A stretch of 64,000 nucleotides of DNA, from contig NZ_FNWE01000002.1 of the NCBI RefSeq assembly GCF_900104645.1, positions 263,289 through 327,288 on the forward strand, read 5' to 3'. The notes beneath the pieces are model-generated. The model ran no database searches and was not told the DNA's origin. It worked only from the letters and a program-made list of their open reading frames with translations. The DNA is from Alterileibacterium massiliense (GTDB lineage Bacteria > Bacillota > Clostridia > Peptostreptococcales > Anaerovoracaceae). Both the position numbers and the translations under genes were made by a program. Each line of letters begins with the position of its first letter. Position 1 is the first letter of the stretch. Positions 18,850 through 26,766 of the stretch are shown one piece after another.

Positions 18850-20160
18850 ATGAGCCAAGGAAAACATTTGCCAAGTATTCATGTGAAGCACCACAAGAAT
18901 ACAGCCAATGTAGAGACGGCTATTATGCCTATTCCTGATGTTGTCAAGATTGATATGTCACAGAGCATCGGAGCACCTTGCAAACCTCTCGTGCAAAAGG
19001 GAGATAAGGTCAAGGTTGGACAGAAGATTGGTGATACCGATGCTTTTGTTAGTGCACCTGTACATTCGAGTGTAAGTGGCACGGTAAAAGACATCATTCA
19101 GGTTACGGGCAACATGGGTCGTCCGGAGACATTGGTAGTCATTGAGACTGACAAGAATCAAGAGGTTAGTGAAGAGGTAAAGCCACCTAAGGCTGATACA
19201 TTCGAAGAATTTATCGCAGGTGTCAGAGCTTCAGGTGTTGTAGGTTTGGGAGGAGCTTCATTCCCAACTCATATCAAGCTTAACCCTAAGAACCTCGAAG
19301 AGTGTGACACTCTTATCGTAAATGGAGCTGAATGTGAGCCATTTATCACGGCTGACAACAGAATCATGGTGGAAGACGGACAGATAGTAGCTTCCGGCAT
19401 GAGACTAATAATGGACCATCTTAATTTAAAGCATGGTTATATAGGTATTGAAGATAACAAACCTGACGCAATAGAGAATATGAAGAAGATATTTGAGAAT
19501 AATGGATATACAGATATGTCCGTATTCCCACTTCCATCAAGCTACCCTAAGGGAGCTGAGCGTGTTCTTCTATATGAGATTACAGGTAAGACAATGGATG
19601 CAGGCGTACTTCCTGCAGATCTTGGCGTTATTCTCGACAATGTAACGACAGTTGCAGCAATTGCAGAATACTTCAATACGGGTATGCCTCTTGTAAGAAG
19701 AAGGGTTACCGTAGATGGAGATGCAGTTAAGGAGCCTAAGAATGTATTTGTGCCTGTTGGAACGCAGGTTGCAGATGTCGCAGAATTTTGTGGTGGATAT
19801 AAGCGTGAGCCTAAGAAGATAATACTCGGTGGACCAATGATGGGTCGTGCAATCAATTCTGACTCAGTACCAACGATGAAAAATACTGGTTCTATCCTGC
19901 TCTTTGGTAATGAAGCAGCACAGGTTAAGGAAGAAACTGCTTGTATCAACTGCGGTCGTTGCCATACAGCTTGCCCATTCGGACTTATGCCGATGATATT
20001 TGCTGAGGCTTATGAGAGAAAAGACGCTGATAGGCTTAATGATTTCAGAATTATGCAGTGCATGAGCTGTGGAAGCTGTTCATATGTTTGCCCTGCAAGA
20101 AGACCGCTAAGCTTTACGAATACGCTAGCGAAGAGTTTTGTAAAGGGGGCAGCGAAGTAA
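18850..20160 (+). CDS. rnfC: Rnf complex subunit C
   Basis: 436 residues. RnfC carries the NADH/FMN-binding region (GLGGASFPTHIK, near residue 131, and the GAECEPFIT stretch) and two [4Fe-4S] ferredoxin motifs near the C-terminus: CINCGRCHTACP and CMSCGSCSYVCP. It is the peripheral subunit passing electrons between NAD and the membrane Rnf core, which couples ferredoxin oxidation to Na+ or H+ export. First gene of rnfCDGEAB; the 85-base gap upstream contains two TATAAT-like boxes and a GGAAGGA ribosome binding site. Its stop overlaps rnfD as TAATG. Confidence 0.97.
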   Translation: MSQGKHLPSIHVKHHKNTANVETAIMPIPDVVKIDMSQSIGAPCKPLVQKGDKVKVGQKIGDTDAFVSAPVHSSVSGTVKDIIQVTGNMGRPETLVVIETDKNQEVSEEVKPPKADTFEEFIAGVRASGVVGLGGASFPTHIKLNPKNLEECDTLIVNGAECEPFITADNRIMVEDGQIVASGMRLIMDHLNLKHGYIGIEDNKPDAIENMKKIFENNGYTDMSVFPLPSSYPKGAERVLLYEITGKTMDAGVLPADLGVILDNVTTVAAIAEYFNTGMPLVRRRVTVDGDAVKEPKNVFVPVGTQVADVAEFCGGYKREPKKIILGGPMMGRAINSDSVPTMKNTGSILLFGNEAAQVKEETACINCGRCHTACPFGLMPMIFAEAYERKDADRLNDFRIMQCMSCGSCSYVCPARRPLSFTNTLAKSFVKGAAK

Positions 20161-21146
20161 TGGATAATAAGAATAAATTTCATGATAATTTAATCGTATC
20201 ATCTGCACCTCATATTGTGTCAGATACGGATACCACGAGGGTTATGGCTACTGTAATTGTCGCACTTCTACCAGCACTCTGCGTAGGAATCTATGTATTC
20301 GGTATCAGAGTACTTGCACTTGCGATTGCTTGTATGCTAAGTAGTTCATTCTTCGAGTGGGGATATAATAGATTGCTCAAAAGACCTCAGACTGTAGGAG
20401 ATTTGAGTGCTGCACTTACAGGACTTCTTATTGCGATGAATGTTCCTTCAACTCTTCCAATATGGATGGGAGTTGTTGGCTCTTTTGTTGCAATCGTAAT
20501 TGTTAAACAGCTCTACGGAGGAATAGGTAGGAACTTCGTTAACCCTGCAATAACAGGAAGAATTGTACTATTTATCTCTTTCGCTTCAGAGATGTCTACA
20601 TGGCCTGTACCTAAGATGGCAGATACAGATGCTCTAACAGGGCCTACACCTCTTGGACACCTTGCTGCAAAGGAATTCGAGAAGCTTCCATCTAACCTAG
20701 ATATGTTCCTCGGATTTATAGGAGGTTCTGTTGGTGAAGTTAGTGCTATAGCACTTATAATAGGCGGACTTTTCCTAGTATGGAAGAAGATAATTTCACC
20801 GGTAATTCCATGTGCATTCATCGGTACAGTATTTGTTTTGACTCTGATTTACTACTCAGCAAATCCTGCTTCTGGACATAATGCGTTCAGCATGGCATTG
20901 TTCCATATTCTAGCCGGTGGTGTTATGCTCGGTGCAATTTTCATGGCTACAGATTATGTAACAACACCTAAGCTGACATCAGGACAGATAATCTTCGGTA
21001 TCGGCTGCGGACTTATAACAGTTGTAATCAGATTATGGGCATCATATCCAGAAGGTGTATCCTTCTCAATCCTGCTCATGAACATCTGCACACCGCTTAT
21101 TAACAGAGTTACCTTCAAGAGATATATTAAGGGAGGTGCTAAGTAA
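20160..21146 (+). CDS. rnfD: Rnf complex subunit D
   Basis: 328 residues from the ATG overlapping the rnfC stop; a longer in-frame reading back to 20058 would lie inside rnfC and is rejected. Multiple transmembrane helices fit the NqrB/RnfD family. The covalent-FMN site is in DALTGPTPLG: the family motif is usually DxxTGATPL, so an Ala is replaced by Pro here, but the acceptor Thr remains. AGGA and GGGGGCAG upstream serve as the ribosome site. RnfD is the flavoprotein core of the ion-translocating part. The 3' end overlaps rnfG as TAATG. Confidence 0.96.
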   Translation: MDNKNKFHDNLIVSSAPHIVSDTDTTRVMATVIVALLPALCVGIYVFGIRVLALAIACMLSSSFFEWGYNRLLKRPQTVGDLSAALTGLLIAMNVPSTLPIWMGVVGSFVAIVIVKQLYGGIGRNFVNPAITGRIVLFISFASEMSTWPVPKMADTDALTGPTPLGHLAAKEFEKLPSNLDMFLGFIGGSVGEVSAIALIIGGLFLVWKKIISPVIPCAFIGTVFVLTLIYYSANPASGHNAFSMALFHILAGGVMLGAIFMATDYVTTPKLTSGQIIFGIGCGLITVVIRLWASYPEGVSFSILLMNICTPLINRVTFKRYIKGGAK

Positions 21147-21724
21147 TGAAAAAAGAATCAACATTTCAGAGCACAGCCGCTCCAATAATCGTACTATCGA
21201 TAATATGCCTAGTTGTTACATTTGCAGTTGCTTTTGTATATGGAATAACGAAGCCAATTATAGAGAACAATACGATTAAGGCTGCAAATGAAGCAAGAGC
21301 TGAACTTCTTCCAGAAGCTAAGGGAGATTTCAAAGAGTATAAGGGAGATCTTAAGGTTCTAAAGAAGGATCAGGTATTCGTTACTGAAGCTTATGAAGCA
21401 ACAAATGGCACGGGAGTTGTTATCACAGTTAAGTCAAAGAGCTACGGCGGGCTTCTCACAGCAATGGTGGGAATTGATAAGGACGGAGCTATTACAAAGG
21501 TAAAGGTAACAGAGCACTCTGATACACCGGGAGTAGGAACAAAACCTGATGAAGGCCCTGACTTCCTACCTCAATACAAAGGACTTAAAGAGCTCAAGAA
21601 TGAGAATGTAAAAAATGACGATAGCGTAAAGCATATAACAGGTGCTTCGGTATCATCGTCAGCAATTCACGAAGCTGTATGGAATGCGATGCAGCAGTAT
21701 AAAATGATGGGAGGTGCAAAGTAA
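21146..21724 (+). CDS. rnfG: Rnf complex subunit G
   Basis: 192 residues: one N-terminal transmembrane helix (PIIVLSIICLVVTFAVAFVY) and an exterior FMN-binding domain. The flavinylation site reads HITGASVSSSA. The family consensus recognised by ApbE is DxxS/TGAT with FMN on the last Thr; here that residue is Ser (codon TCG at about 21646). The nearby SDTPGVG and PQYKGL segments are typical of FMN-binding domains. RnfG shuttles electrons on the outside face. Overlaps both neighbours as TAATG, showing tight translational coupling. Confidence 0.95.
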   Translation: MKKESTFQSTAAPIIVLSIICLVVTFAVAFVYGITKPIIENNTIKAANEARAELLPEAKGDFKEYKGDLKVLKKDQVFVTEAYEATNGTGVVITVKSKSYGGLLTAMVGIDKDGAITKVKVTEHSDTPGVGTKPDEGPDFLPQYKGLKELKNENVKNDDSVKHITGASVSSSAIHEAVWNAMQQYKMMGGAK

Positions 21725-22446
21725 TGAAAAATAAAACTGGCAAACTTTCCATATTATTAAATGGTATTATCAAAGAAAATCCAGTACTCGTACTTCTTAT
21801 AGGTACTTGCCCGGCTCTAGCTACATCATCATCAGCTACGAATGGACTTGGAATGGGATTATCTGCAACAGTTGTACTCATCTGTTCAAACATCGTTATT
21901 TCACTTCTTCGTAAGGTTATTCCTGATAAGGTAAGAATACCTTGCTATATAGTAGTAATTGCCGGATTTGTAACAGTTGTTCAGTTCCTACTTCAGGGTT
22001 ATGTTCCATCTCTATATAAGAGCCTTGGACTATTTATCCCTCTAATCGTAGTTAACTGCATTATTCTAGGAAGAGCGGAAGCTTTTGCTAACAAGCATAA
22101 TGTGCTTGACTCTGCTATGGACGGAATTGGAATGGGACTTGGATTCACAGTTACACTCGTATGTATGGGAGCAATAAGAGAACTTCTTGGAACAGGAGCT
22201 ATCTTCGGAGTTACAATTCTAGGAAGCTGGTTTACTCCTGTAGGAATTATGAACCTCGCACCAGGAGCATTCTTCGTATATGGATTGCTTGTAGCTATAT
22301 TAAACAAGGCAACAAAGGGCAAGGCTTTGAAGAAAAAGTCTTTCAGCTGCGGTGGATGTCCAATGTACAATTCCTGCAATTCTCAGGAAGAGGGCTGTGA
22401 GCTCCAAACAGAGCCTAAGATGGCACAGAAAGGAGCTGAAGCATAA
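21724..22446 (+). CDS. rnfE: Rnf complex subunit E with Cys-rich tail
   Basis: 240 residues. The six-helix NqrD/RnfE membrane domain is clear (NPVLVLLIGTCPALATSSSATNG cut short here; also GAIRELLGTGAIFG). RnfE and RnfA are inverted homologues that hold an iron site at the membrane centre; the Cys in LIGTCPALAT is consistent with this. The last 40 residues add a hydrophilic tail with four Cys: CGGCPMYNSCNSQEEGC (C-x2-C-x5-C-x6-C), preceded by KALKKKS. Many RnfE proteins end shortly after the last helix. Overlaps rnfG and rnfA as TAATG. Confidence 0.95.
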   Translation: MKNKTGKLSILLNGIIKENPVLVLLIGTCPALATSSSATNGLGMGLSATVVLICSNIVISLLRKVIPDKVRIPCYIVVIAGFVTVVQFLLQGYVPSLYKSLGLFIPLIVVNCIILGRAEAFANKHNVLDSAMDGIGMGLGFTVTLVCMGAIRELLGTGAIFGVTILGSWFTPVGIMNLAPGAFFVYGLLVAILNKATKGKALKKKSFSCGGCPMYNSCNSQEEGCELQTEPKMAQKGAEA

Positions 22447-23027
22447 TGATTAAGATTATAATAATTTTCATGTCAATGATTTTGGTTAACAACTTCCTAC
22501 TACAGCAGTTCCTAGGAATTTGTTCATTCCTTGGTGTATCTAATAAGATGGATTCAGCAGTTGGAATGAGTGGAGCCGTAATCTTTGTAATGGTGCTTGC
22601 TGAAGCTGTAACATGGCCTATTCAGCAGGTATTAAATTCATTTGACATTGGATATTTACAGACAATCGTATTTATCCTAGTAATCGCATCTCTTGTACAA
22701 TTCGTAGAGATGTTTATGAAGAAATATATGCCAGCACTTCAGAAAGCACTTGGTATATATCTTCCACTAATTACAACTAACTGTGCAGTTTTGGGAGCTA
22801 CAATACTCAGTATAAGCAATAATTACACATTAGCACAGTCAATTGCCAATGCAGCAGGTGCAGGTTTTGGTTACCTAGTTGCTATGGTAATGTTCGCAGG
22901 CGTTCGTGAAGAGAAGCTCTGGGACGAGAGCGGTGTACCTGCCGCATGGAAGGGAATTCCTCTCATCCTTGTAAGTGCAACAATTCTTTCGTTGTCATTC
23001 ATGGGTTTCTCAGGCTTGTTTTCGTAG
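22446..23027 (+). CDS. rnfA: Rnf complex subunit A
   Basis: 193 residues, six transmembrane helices. NNFLLQQFLGICSFLGVS near the N-terminus contains the conserved Cys that helps bind the intramembrane iron centre with RnfE, and LPLITTNCAVLGA supplies the second conserved Cys region. The length matches RnfA/NqrE proteins. The gene begins on the rnfE stop (TAATG), and rnfB starts 15 bases downstream after an AAAGGAGG site. Confidence 0.97.
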   Translation: MIKIIIIFMSMILVNNFLLQQFLGICSFLGVSNKMDSAVGMSGAVIFVMVLAEAVTWPIQQVLNSFDIGYLQTIVFILVIASLVQFVEMFMKKYMPALQKALGIYLPLITTNCAVLGATILSISNNYTLAQSIANAAGAGFGYLVAMVMFAGVREEKLWDESGVPAAWKGIPLILVSATILSLSFMGFSGLFS

Positions 23028-23042
23028 AAAGGAGGAATAGCT

Positions 23043-23948
23043 ATGGGTAATGTTGTAACACCGGTTATACTGGTAGTAGTAATTGGAATAATAGCAGCTG
23101 TTCTTCTTGTAATCGCTTCTAAGGTATTCTTCGTTAAGGTAGATGAAAGAGTTGCAGCAGTAAGGTCTGCTCTACCGGGAGCTAACTGCGGTGCCTGTGG
23201 ATTTGCGGGTTGCGATGACTATGCGGCAGCAGTTACAGAAGATGAAAGCGTTCCTTGCACAAAATGCTCTGTAGGCGGTGAGTCTGCAGCAGCTGAGATT
23301 TCGCAAATTCTCGGTAGAGATGCAAGCGGTGCAGAAAAGGAAGTTGCATTTGTAAGATGTAATGGAGATAATGACGCTTCAAAGAAAACACTTGAGTGGC
23401 AAGGTCTTATGAGCTGTGCCGCAGCAAAGACATTCTATAACGGAGTTTCGGCTTGTTCACACGGCTGTATTGGACTTGGCGACTGCGTAAGTGTCTGTGA
23501 ATTTGATTCAATCGGCGTAGTTAATGGAGTTGCTAAGGTAAATCGTGATACCTGCGTTGCGTGTGGAAAATGTATTAAGGAATGTCCACAGGGACTTATC
23601 GCACTCTTCCCATATAAGCAAGATGTTCATGTTGTATGTCAGAACACAGAAAAGGGTGGAGTTACAAGAAAGCAGTGCGACAATGGTTGCATCGGCTGCG
23701 GTAAGTGTGTAAAGGTATGCCGTAAAGAAGCAATCGTAGTTGAAGACAATCTAGCAAGGATTGATCCTGAGAAATGCGTCAACTGCGGAATGTGCGTAAC
23801 GGTATGTCCTACAGGAGCTATAAATAGCTTTAATCCAAGGCACGCAAAGATGGTTATAAATGCAAAGAAAAAAGCTGAAGCAGAGAAAAAGGCAAAGCTC
23901 GAAGCTGCTAAAGCTGCCAAGGCTGCTAAGGAAGAAAAAGAAGCATAG
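23043..23948 (+). CDS. rnfB: Rnf complex subunit B (ferredoxin-docking iron-sulfur protein)
   Basis: 301 residues. An N-terminal membrane helix (VILVVVIGIIAAVLLVIAS) is followed by the RnfB-specific [4Fe-4S] domain GANCGACGFAGCDDYA, then ferredoxin-like clusters: CSHGCIGLGDCVSVC, CVACGKCIKEC, CIGCGKCVKVC and CVNCGMCVTVCPTGAI. This is the entry point for electrons from reduced ferredoxin. The C-terminal 35 residues are an Ala/Lys/Glu helix, as in other clostridial RnfB proteins. Last gene of the operon; a strong terminator follows. Confidence 0.97.
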   Translation: MGNVVTPVILVVVIGIIAAVLLVIASKVFFVKVDERVAAVRSALPGANCGACGFAGCDDYAAAVTEDESVPCTKCSVGGESAAAEISQILGRDASGAEKEVAFVRCNGDNDASKKTLEWQGLMSCAAAKTFYNGVSACSHGCIGLGDCVSVCEFDSIGVVNGVAKVNRDTCVACGKCIKECPQGLIALFPYKQDVHVVCQNTEKGGVTRKQCDNGCIGCGKCVKVCRKEAIVVEDNLARIDPEKCVNCGMCVTVCPTGAINSFNPRHAKMVINAKKKAEAEKKAKLEAAKAAKAAKEEKEA

Positions 23949-23996
23949 AAACTTAATTTCAATCACATAATCTAATATATAACTTGTGAATTTGCA

Positions 23997-24030
23997 TGAA
24001 AAGAGGTGGTTCTAAAACCACCTCTTTTCA
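23997..24030 (+). terminator. Strong terminator of the rnf operon
   Basis: Perfect 15-bp stem (TGAAAAGAGGTGGTT paired with AACCACCTCTTTTCA) with a 4-nt CTAA loop. The 3' arm itself contains CTCTTTTC. Confidence 0.85.
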
Positions 24031-24153
24031 TATATAATATGCTCACGATTATATAAAAAATGTCAAAAAGATTTACATAAAAGACTTACAAAATACTTAA
24101 AAAATTGATTTACATAGAAGATTGAATTTAAAGATTATAAAAAGGTTATCGAA

Positions 24154-24954
24154 ATGGAAAATTACTTATTATATTTTTTTATATATGGAACGCTAGGCTG
24201 GATGCTGGAAGTAAGTTTTCAGAGCATAAAGACGGGCAAATTTATAAATAGAGGATTTTTGAATGGACCAATATGTCCAATCTACGGTGTTGGAGCAGCT
24301 ATAGTAATATTCTTCCTATCGGGTATTGCTGACAGTAACAAGCTAATGCTTTTTCTGGGTTCCATATTTATAACAACAGTTATTGAACTTATAACCGGAT
24401 TTTTGTTAGATAAGATTTTTCACAAGCATTGGTGGGATTATTCCGATAGAAGATTTAATATTGGTGGATATGTATGCCTTGAATTTTCAATAGCATGGGG
24501 ATTCCTCTGCCTATTTTTATATGATATAAACCACCCGCTTGTTCAAAAAATGGTAGATATAATCCCATACAAAGCGAAAATTTATATTTTAATAATATTA
24601 TCCATAATCATTTGTATAGATTTCATAAGCACGCTCAACACCTTGATAGGTCTAAATAAGAGATTTAAGATAATAGACAAGGTTAATAGCGAACTTAGAG
24701 TGGTATCAGATGATATTGGAGAAAAGATTTATGAGGGAACTATCAGGCTTGAAGATATCGAAAAGGATATTAAGAGCAGGGGAAAAGATGTAGATGTAAA
24801 AGGCAGATTTTCAAAGAATTGGGATAGGTTCAATGATTTTCAAGAGAGAAGGTTGCTAAAAGCCTTCCCTAACCTACGAAAGGAAATCGACAGGATAGAA
24901 GAATTATATATTAGCAAAATAGATGAAAATTTGAGGAAAACATATAAAAAATAA
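24154..24954 (+). CDS. Putative ABC-transporter type IV (CmpB-like) membrane protein
   Basis: 266 residues. The N-terminal half has four to five transmembrane helices with GTLGWMLEV, NRGFLNGPICPIYGVGA and FHKHWWDYS, the pattern of the 'putative ABC-transporter type IV' family found in Firmicutes. The C-terminal 90 residues are soluble and highly charged. No ATPase gene is adjacent, so a transport role is unproven; the family label is historical. It lies alone between the rnf terminator and the surface-protein locus. No strong ribosome binding site precedes the ATG (AAAGG only). Confidence 0.7.
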   Translation: MENYLLYFFIYGTLGWMLEVSFQSIKTGKFINRGFLNGPICPIYGVGAAIVIFFLSGIADSNKLMLFLGSIFITTVIELITGFLLDKIFHKHWWDYSDRRFNIGGYVCLEFSIAWGFLCLFLYDINHPLVQKMVDIIPYKAKIYILIILSIIICIDFISTLNTLIGLNKRFKIIDKVNSELRVVSDDIGEKIYEGTIRLEDIEKDIKSRGKDVDVKGRFSKNWDRFNDFQERRLLKAFPNLRKEIDRIEELYISKIDENLRKTYKK

Positions 24955-24984
24955 TAGAATAAATAGAAATTTATAGTGTGAATA

Positions 24985-24993
24985 TGATATAAT
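24985..24993 (+). promoter_or_regulatory. Extended -10 promoter of surface protein gene 1
   Basis: TGATATAAT, an extended -10, followed by TTCT. The same TGATATAATTCT-like box recurs at 26519-26530 before surface protein gene 2. No good -35 is seen. Confidence 0.5.
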
Positions 24994-25062
24994 TTCTCAA
25001 CCTAAGTTATTATATTTAACAAATTTGCAATTTTAGAATCAATTAGTCGAGGTGGAAACATC

Positions 25063-26481
25063 ATGAAATTTAAGAAATTATCCATATTATTATTTTCATT
25101 AATCTTGTTAATTCCAGCTATGAAGGTTGACGCAAGCATTGGGAAGGGCAATGTTTACTGCTCAGAGACTATAGCACAGCAAGCATGGTTCACCAAGCTT
25201 ATCAAATTTGATAATTTTAAGGGTAAGGATATTAGCGGAACTCTTAATTTTGAACTAGTGCCGGATAAGACCGCAGGCAAAAAATATTTAAAGAATGATG
25301 ATCCAAATAACGACGGATTTGATAGAATATGCGAAGTCGTTCCGGGGCTTATTAACCATACATATAAAGTTCCTTTCAGCTCAAATGATTATGTTGATAA
25401 GAAATTTAATGACTTAGCATGGCAATCAGGAGCCTTTAATGGTAGCACAGAGGATCTATTTAATCATTCCTTCATCCATGAATGGGGAAGAATTGAAACA
25501 TCAGATCATCAACAAACTTATAGAGTTGGCAAGCTATATCCTGAGCAATTTAGAAATGAGGATTTACAGCTTAGCGAAGAAGAAGCCAAAGAGATGTATG
25601 ATAGTCAAAAAGAGGAGCTTGCATCAGATGAAGAAGTCATTCGTTGTAACTGGGCAGGGGATCCTGATTCAGCGGGGGGGGTTATAGGCTGGAAGAGTTA
25701 CTTTGGGGAGCTTGGATATAATGGAGAAGATCATCTCTATGACTTCCTTGGTGCTTATGACTTTGGCTCGCAGTGTTTAAATTTTGAAGATGATTTTCGC
25801 GATGGCACAATGAAGGTAATTGATAAATTCAATTTTTATAATAATATAGCAGTTAATTACCTTTTAAAAATGACAACAAGACCGATTGCGATAGATAAGA
25901 AATTCGATGCAAATGGTAATATCGAGTCCATAGAAAAGCCTTTAATTCCATCTAAAGACGCAAATGATTTTATAGGACAGCACAATCAGTATTTAAATGA
26001 TAATTATGACAATCCTCACGACTATGCTTATAATAAGATATTTAGATATAAGCTTAAAGAAAAAGAGGCAGATGGCGTTGAAATTAAATTGCCTAGCAAA
26101 GAACTAATAGTCGATGTCATAGCATTTGGCGACCCAGTATTGACCGACACAGATTGTGGAATATATGTATTTGAAGATGAGAAATCCGCTGACGCATTCT
26201 ACCAGAGATTTTTTAAAGGATTGGCTGAAAATGAATCGAACGATGTGAGCCTACTTGAGACAAGGGGCAAGGTTGAGAAAAGCGATAAGGTTCAGCTGAT
26301 AAACGAATCAAAGAATAATGAAGATCCTAAGCCGGAGAAGCCAAATACTAATACAGAAGAAAAGCCTAAGAAAGATTCCCCTAAGACGGGAGATAGCGAT
26401 ATGGGATTGTTATTCATGGGAATAGCAGGCTTAGGCATAGCAGGGCTAGCCATAAGTATTAAAAAGAAAAAATCAAATTAG
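25063..26481 (+). CDS. Surface protein 1: novel exported domain with sortase-type anchor
   Basis: 472 residues; GAGGTGG precedes the ATG. The signal peptide is MKFKKLSILLFSLILLIPAM, cut near VDA-SI. A globular region of about 370 residues that I do not recognise follows, opening AQQAWFTKLIKFDNFKGKD and containing NHSFIHEWGRIETSDH. It is clearly homologous to the next surface protein. A Pro/Lys/Glu linker leads to the C-terminal sorting signal SPKTGDSD, a hydrophobic helix and KKKKSN. The first position of the LPXTG motif is Ser, not Leu. A G8 run (25674-25681) lies at codons 204-207; losing or gaining one G creates a stop at once or within about 15 codons. Predicted ON as sequenced. Confidence 0.75.
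   Translation: MKFKKLSILLFSLILLIPAMKVDASIGKGNVYCSETIAQQAWFTKLIKFDNFKGKDISGTLNFELVPDKTAGKKYLKNDDPNNDGFDRICEVVPGLINHTYKVPFSSNDYVDKKFNDLAWQSGAFNGSTEDLFNHSFIHEWGRIETSDHQQTYRVGKLYPEQFRNEDLQLSEEEAKEMYDSQKEELASDEEVIRCNWAGDPDSAGGVIGWKSYFGELGYNGEDHLYDFLGAYDFGSQCLNFEDDFRDGTMKVIDKFNFYNNIAVNYLLKMTTRPIAIDKKFDANGNIESIEKPLIPSKDANDFIGQHNQYLNDNYDNPHDYAYNKIFRYKLKEKEADGVEIKLPSKELIVDVIAFGDPVLTDTDCGIYVFEDEKSADAFYQRFFKGLAENESNDVSLLETRGKVEKSDKVQLINESKNNEDPKPEKPNTNTEEKPKKDSPKTGDSDMGLLFMGIAGLGIAGLAISIKKKKSN
25674..25681 (+). repeat. G8 homopolymer inside surface protein gene 1
   Basis: Eight G residues coding Ala-Gly-Gly-Val. With G7 the frame reads TTA TAG immediately after the run; with G9 it stops at TAA after about 15 codons. 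Long G-runs in coding sequence are classic slipped-strand sites. Confidence 0.8.
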
Positions 26482-26502
26482 AAGAATTGATAAAATGCAA
26501 CA
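26362..26502 (+). repeat. 141-bp direct repeat, copy 1 (sorting-signal end of gene 1)
   Basis: Near-identical to 28306-28446, the matching end of surface gene 2. It covers the linker, sorting signal, stop codon and about 20 bases beyond, with only a handful of differences. Confidence 0.9.
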
Positions 26503-26518
26503 TTATTTAATTATTTTG

Positions 26519-26527
26519 TGATATAAT
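26519..26527 (+). promoter_or_regulatory. Extended -10 promoter of surface protein gene 2
   Basis: TGATATAAT, the same box as upstream of gene 1. Transcription from it would begin near 26534 and produce a leader of about 230 nt that includes the AGAC repeat and an intrinsic terminator. Confidence 0.5.
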
Positions 26528-26593
26528 TCTGAATAGAAGAAATTAAACTATTTGCAAAAATAACTTGACAAAAGAAAAGGCAAAAGCAAAATT

Positions 26594-26665
<72 letters not shown>

Positions 26666-26692
26666 TAAGAACGCATCATTTAATATGTTATT

Positions 26693-26726
26693 AAATCTCC
26701 GAACCGATATGGTGCGGAGATTTTTT
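26693..26726 (+). terminator. Intrinsic terminator inside the leader of surface gene 2
   Basis: AAATCTCCG paired with CGGAGATTT. The loop itself pairs ACC with GGT around GATAT, and a T-run (TTTTTT) follows. It lies 40 bases before the start codon of gene 2 and after its likely promoter, so it would attenuate that gene. It is also the only terminator visible after gene 1. Confidence 0.8.
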
Positions 26727-26766
26727 GTGCAAAAATATTTTTATTAATTTATAGGGGTGAGGAATT

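Noticed and set aside
25063-25200. Thioester-domain adhesin motif (Cys plus QQAW)
   Set aside because: In surface protein 1 the Cys lies only a few residues before QQAW, and surface protein 2 has no Cys there, so the isopeptide-like thioester pair is not supported.
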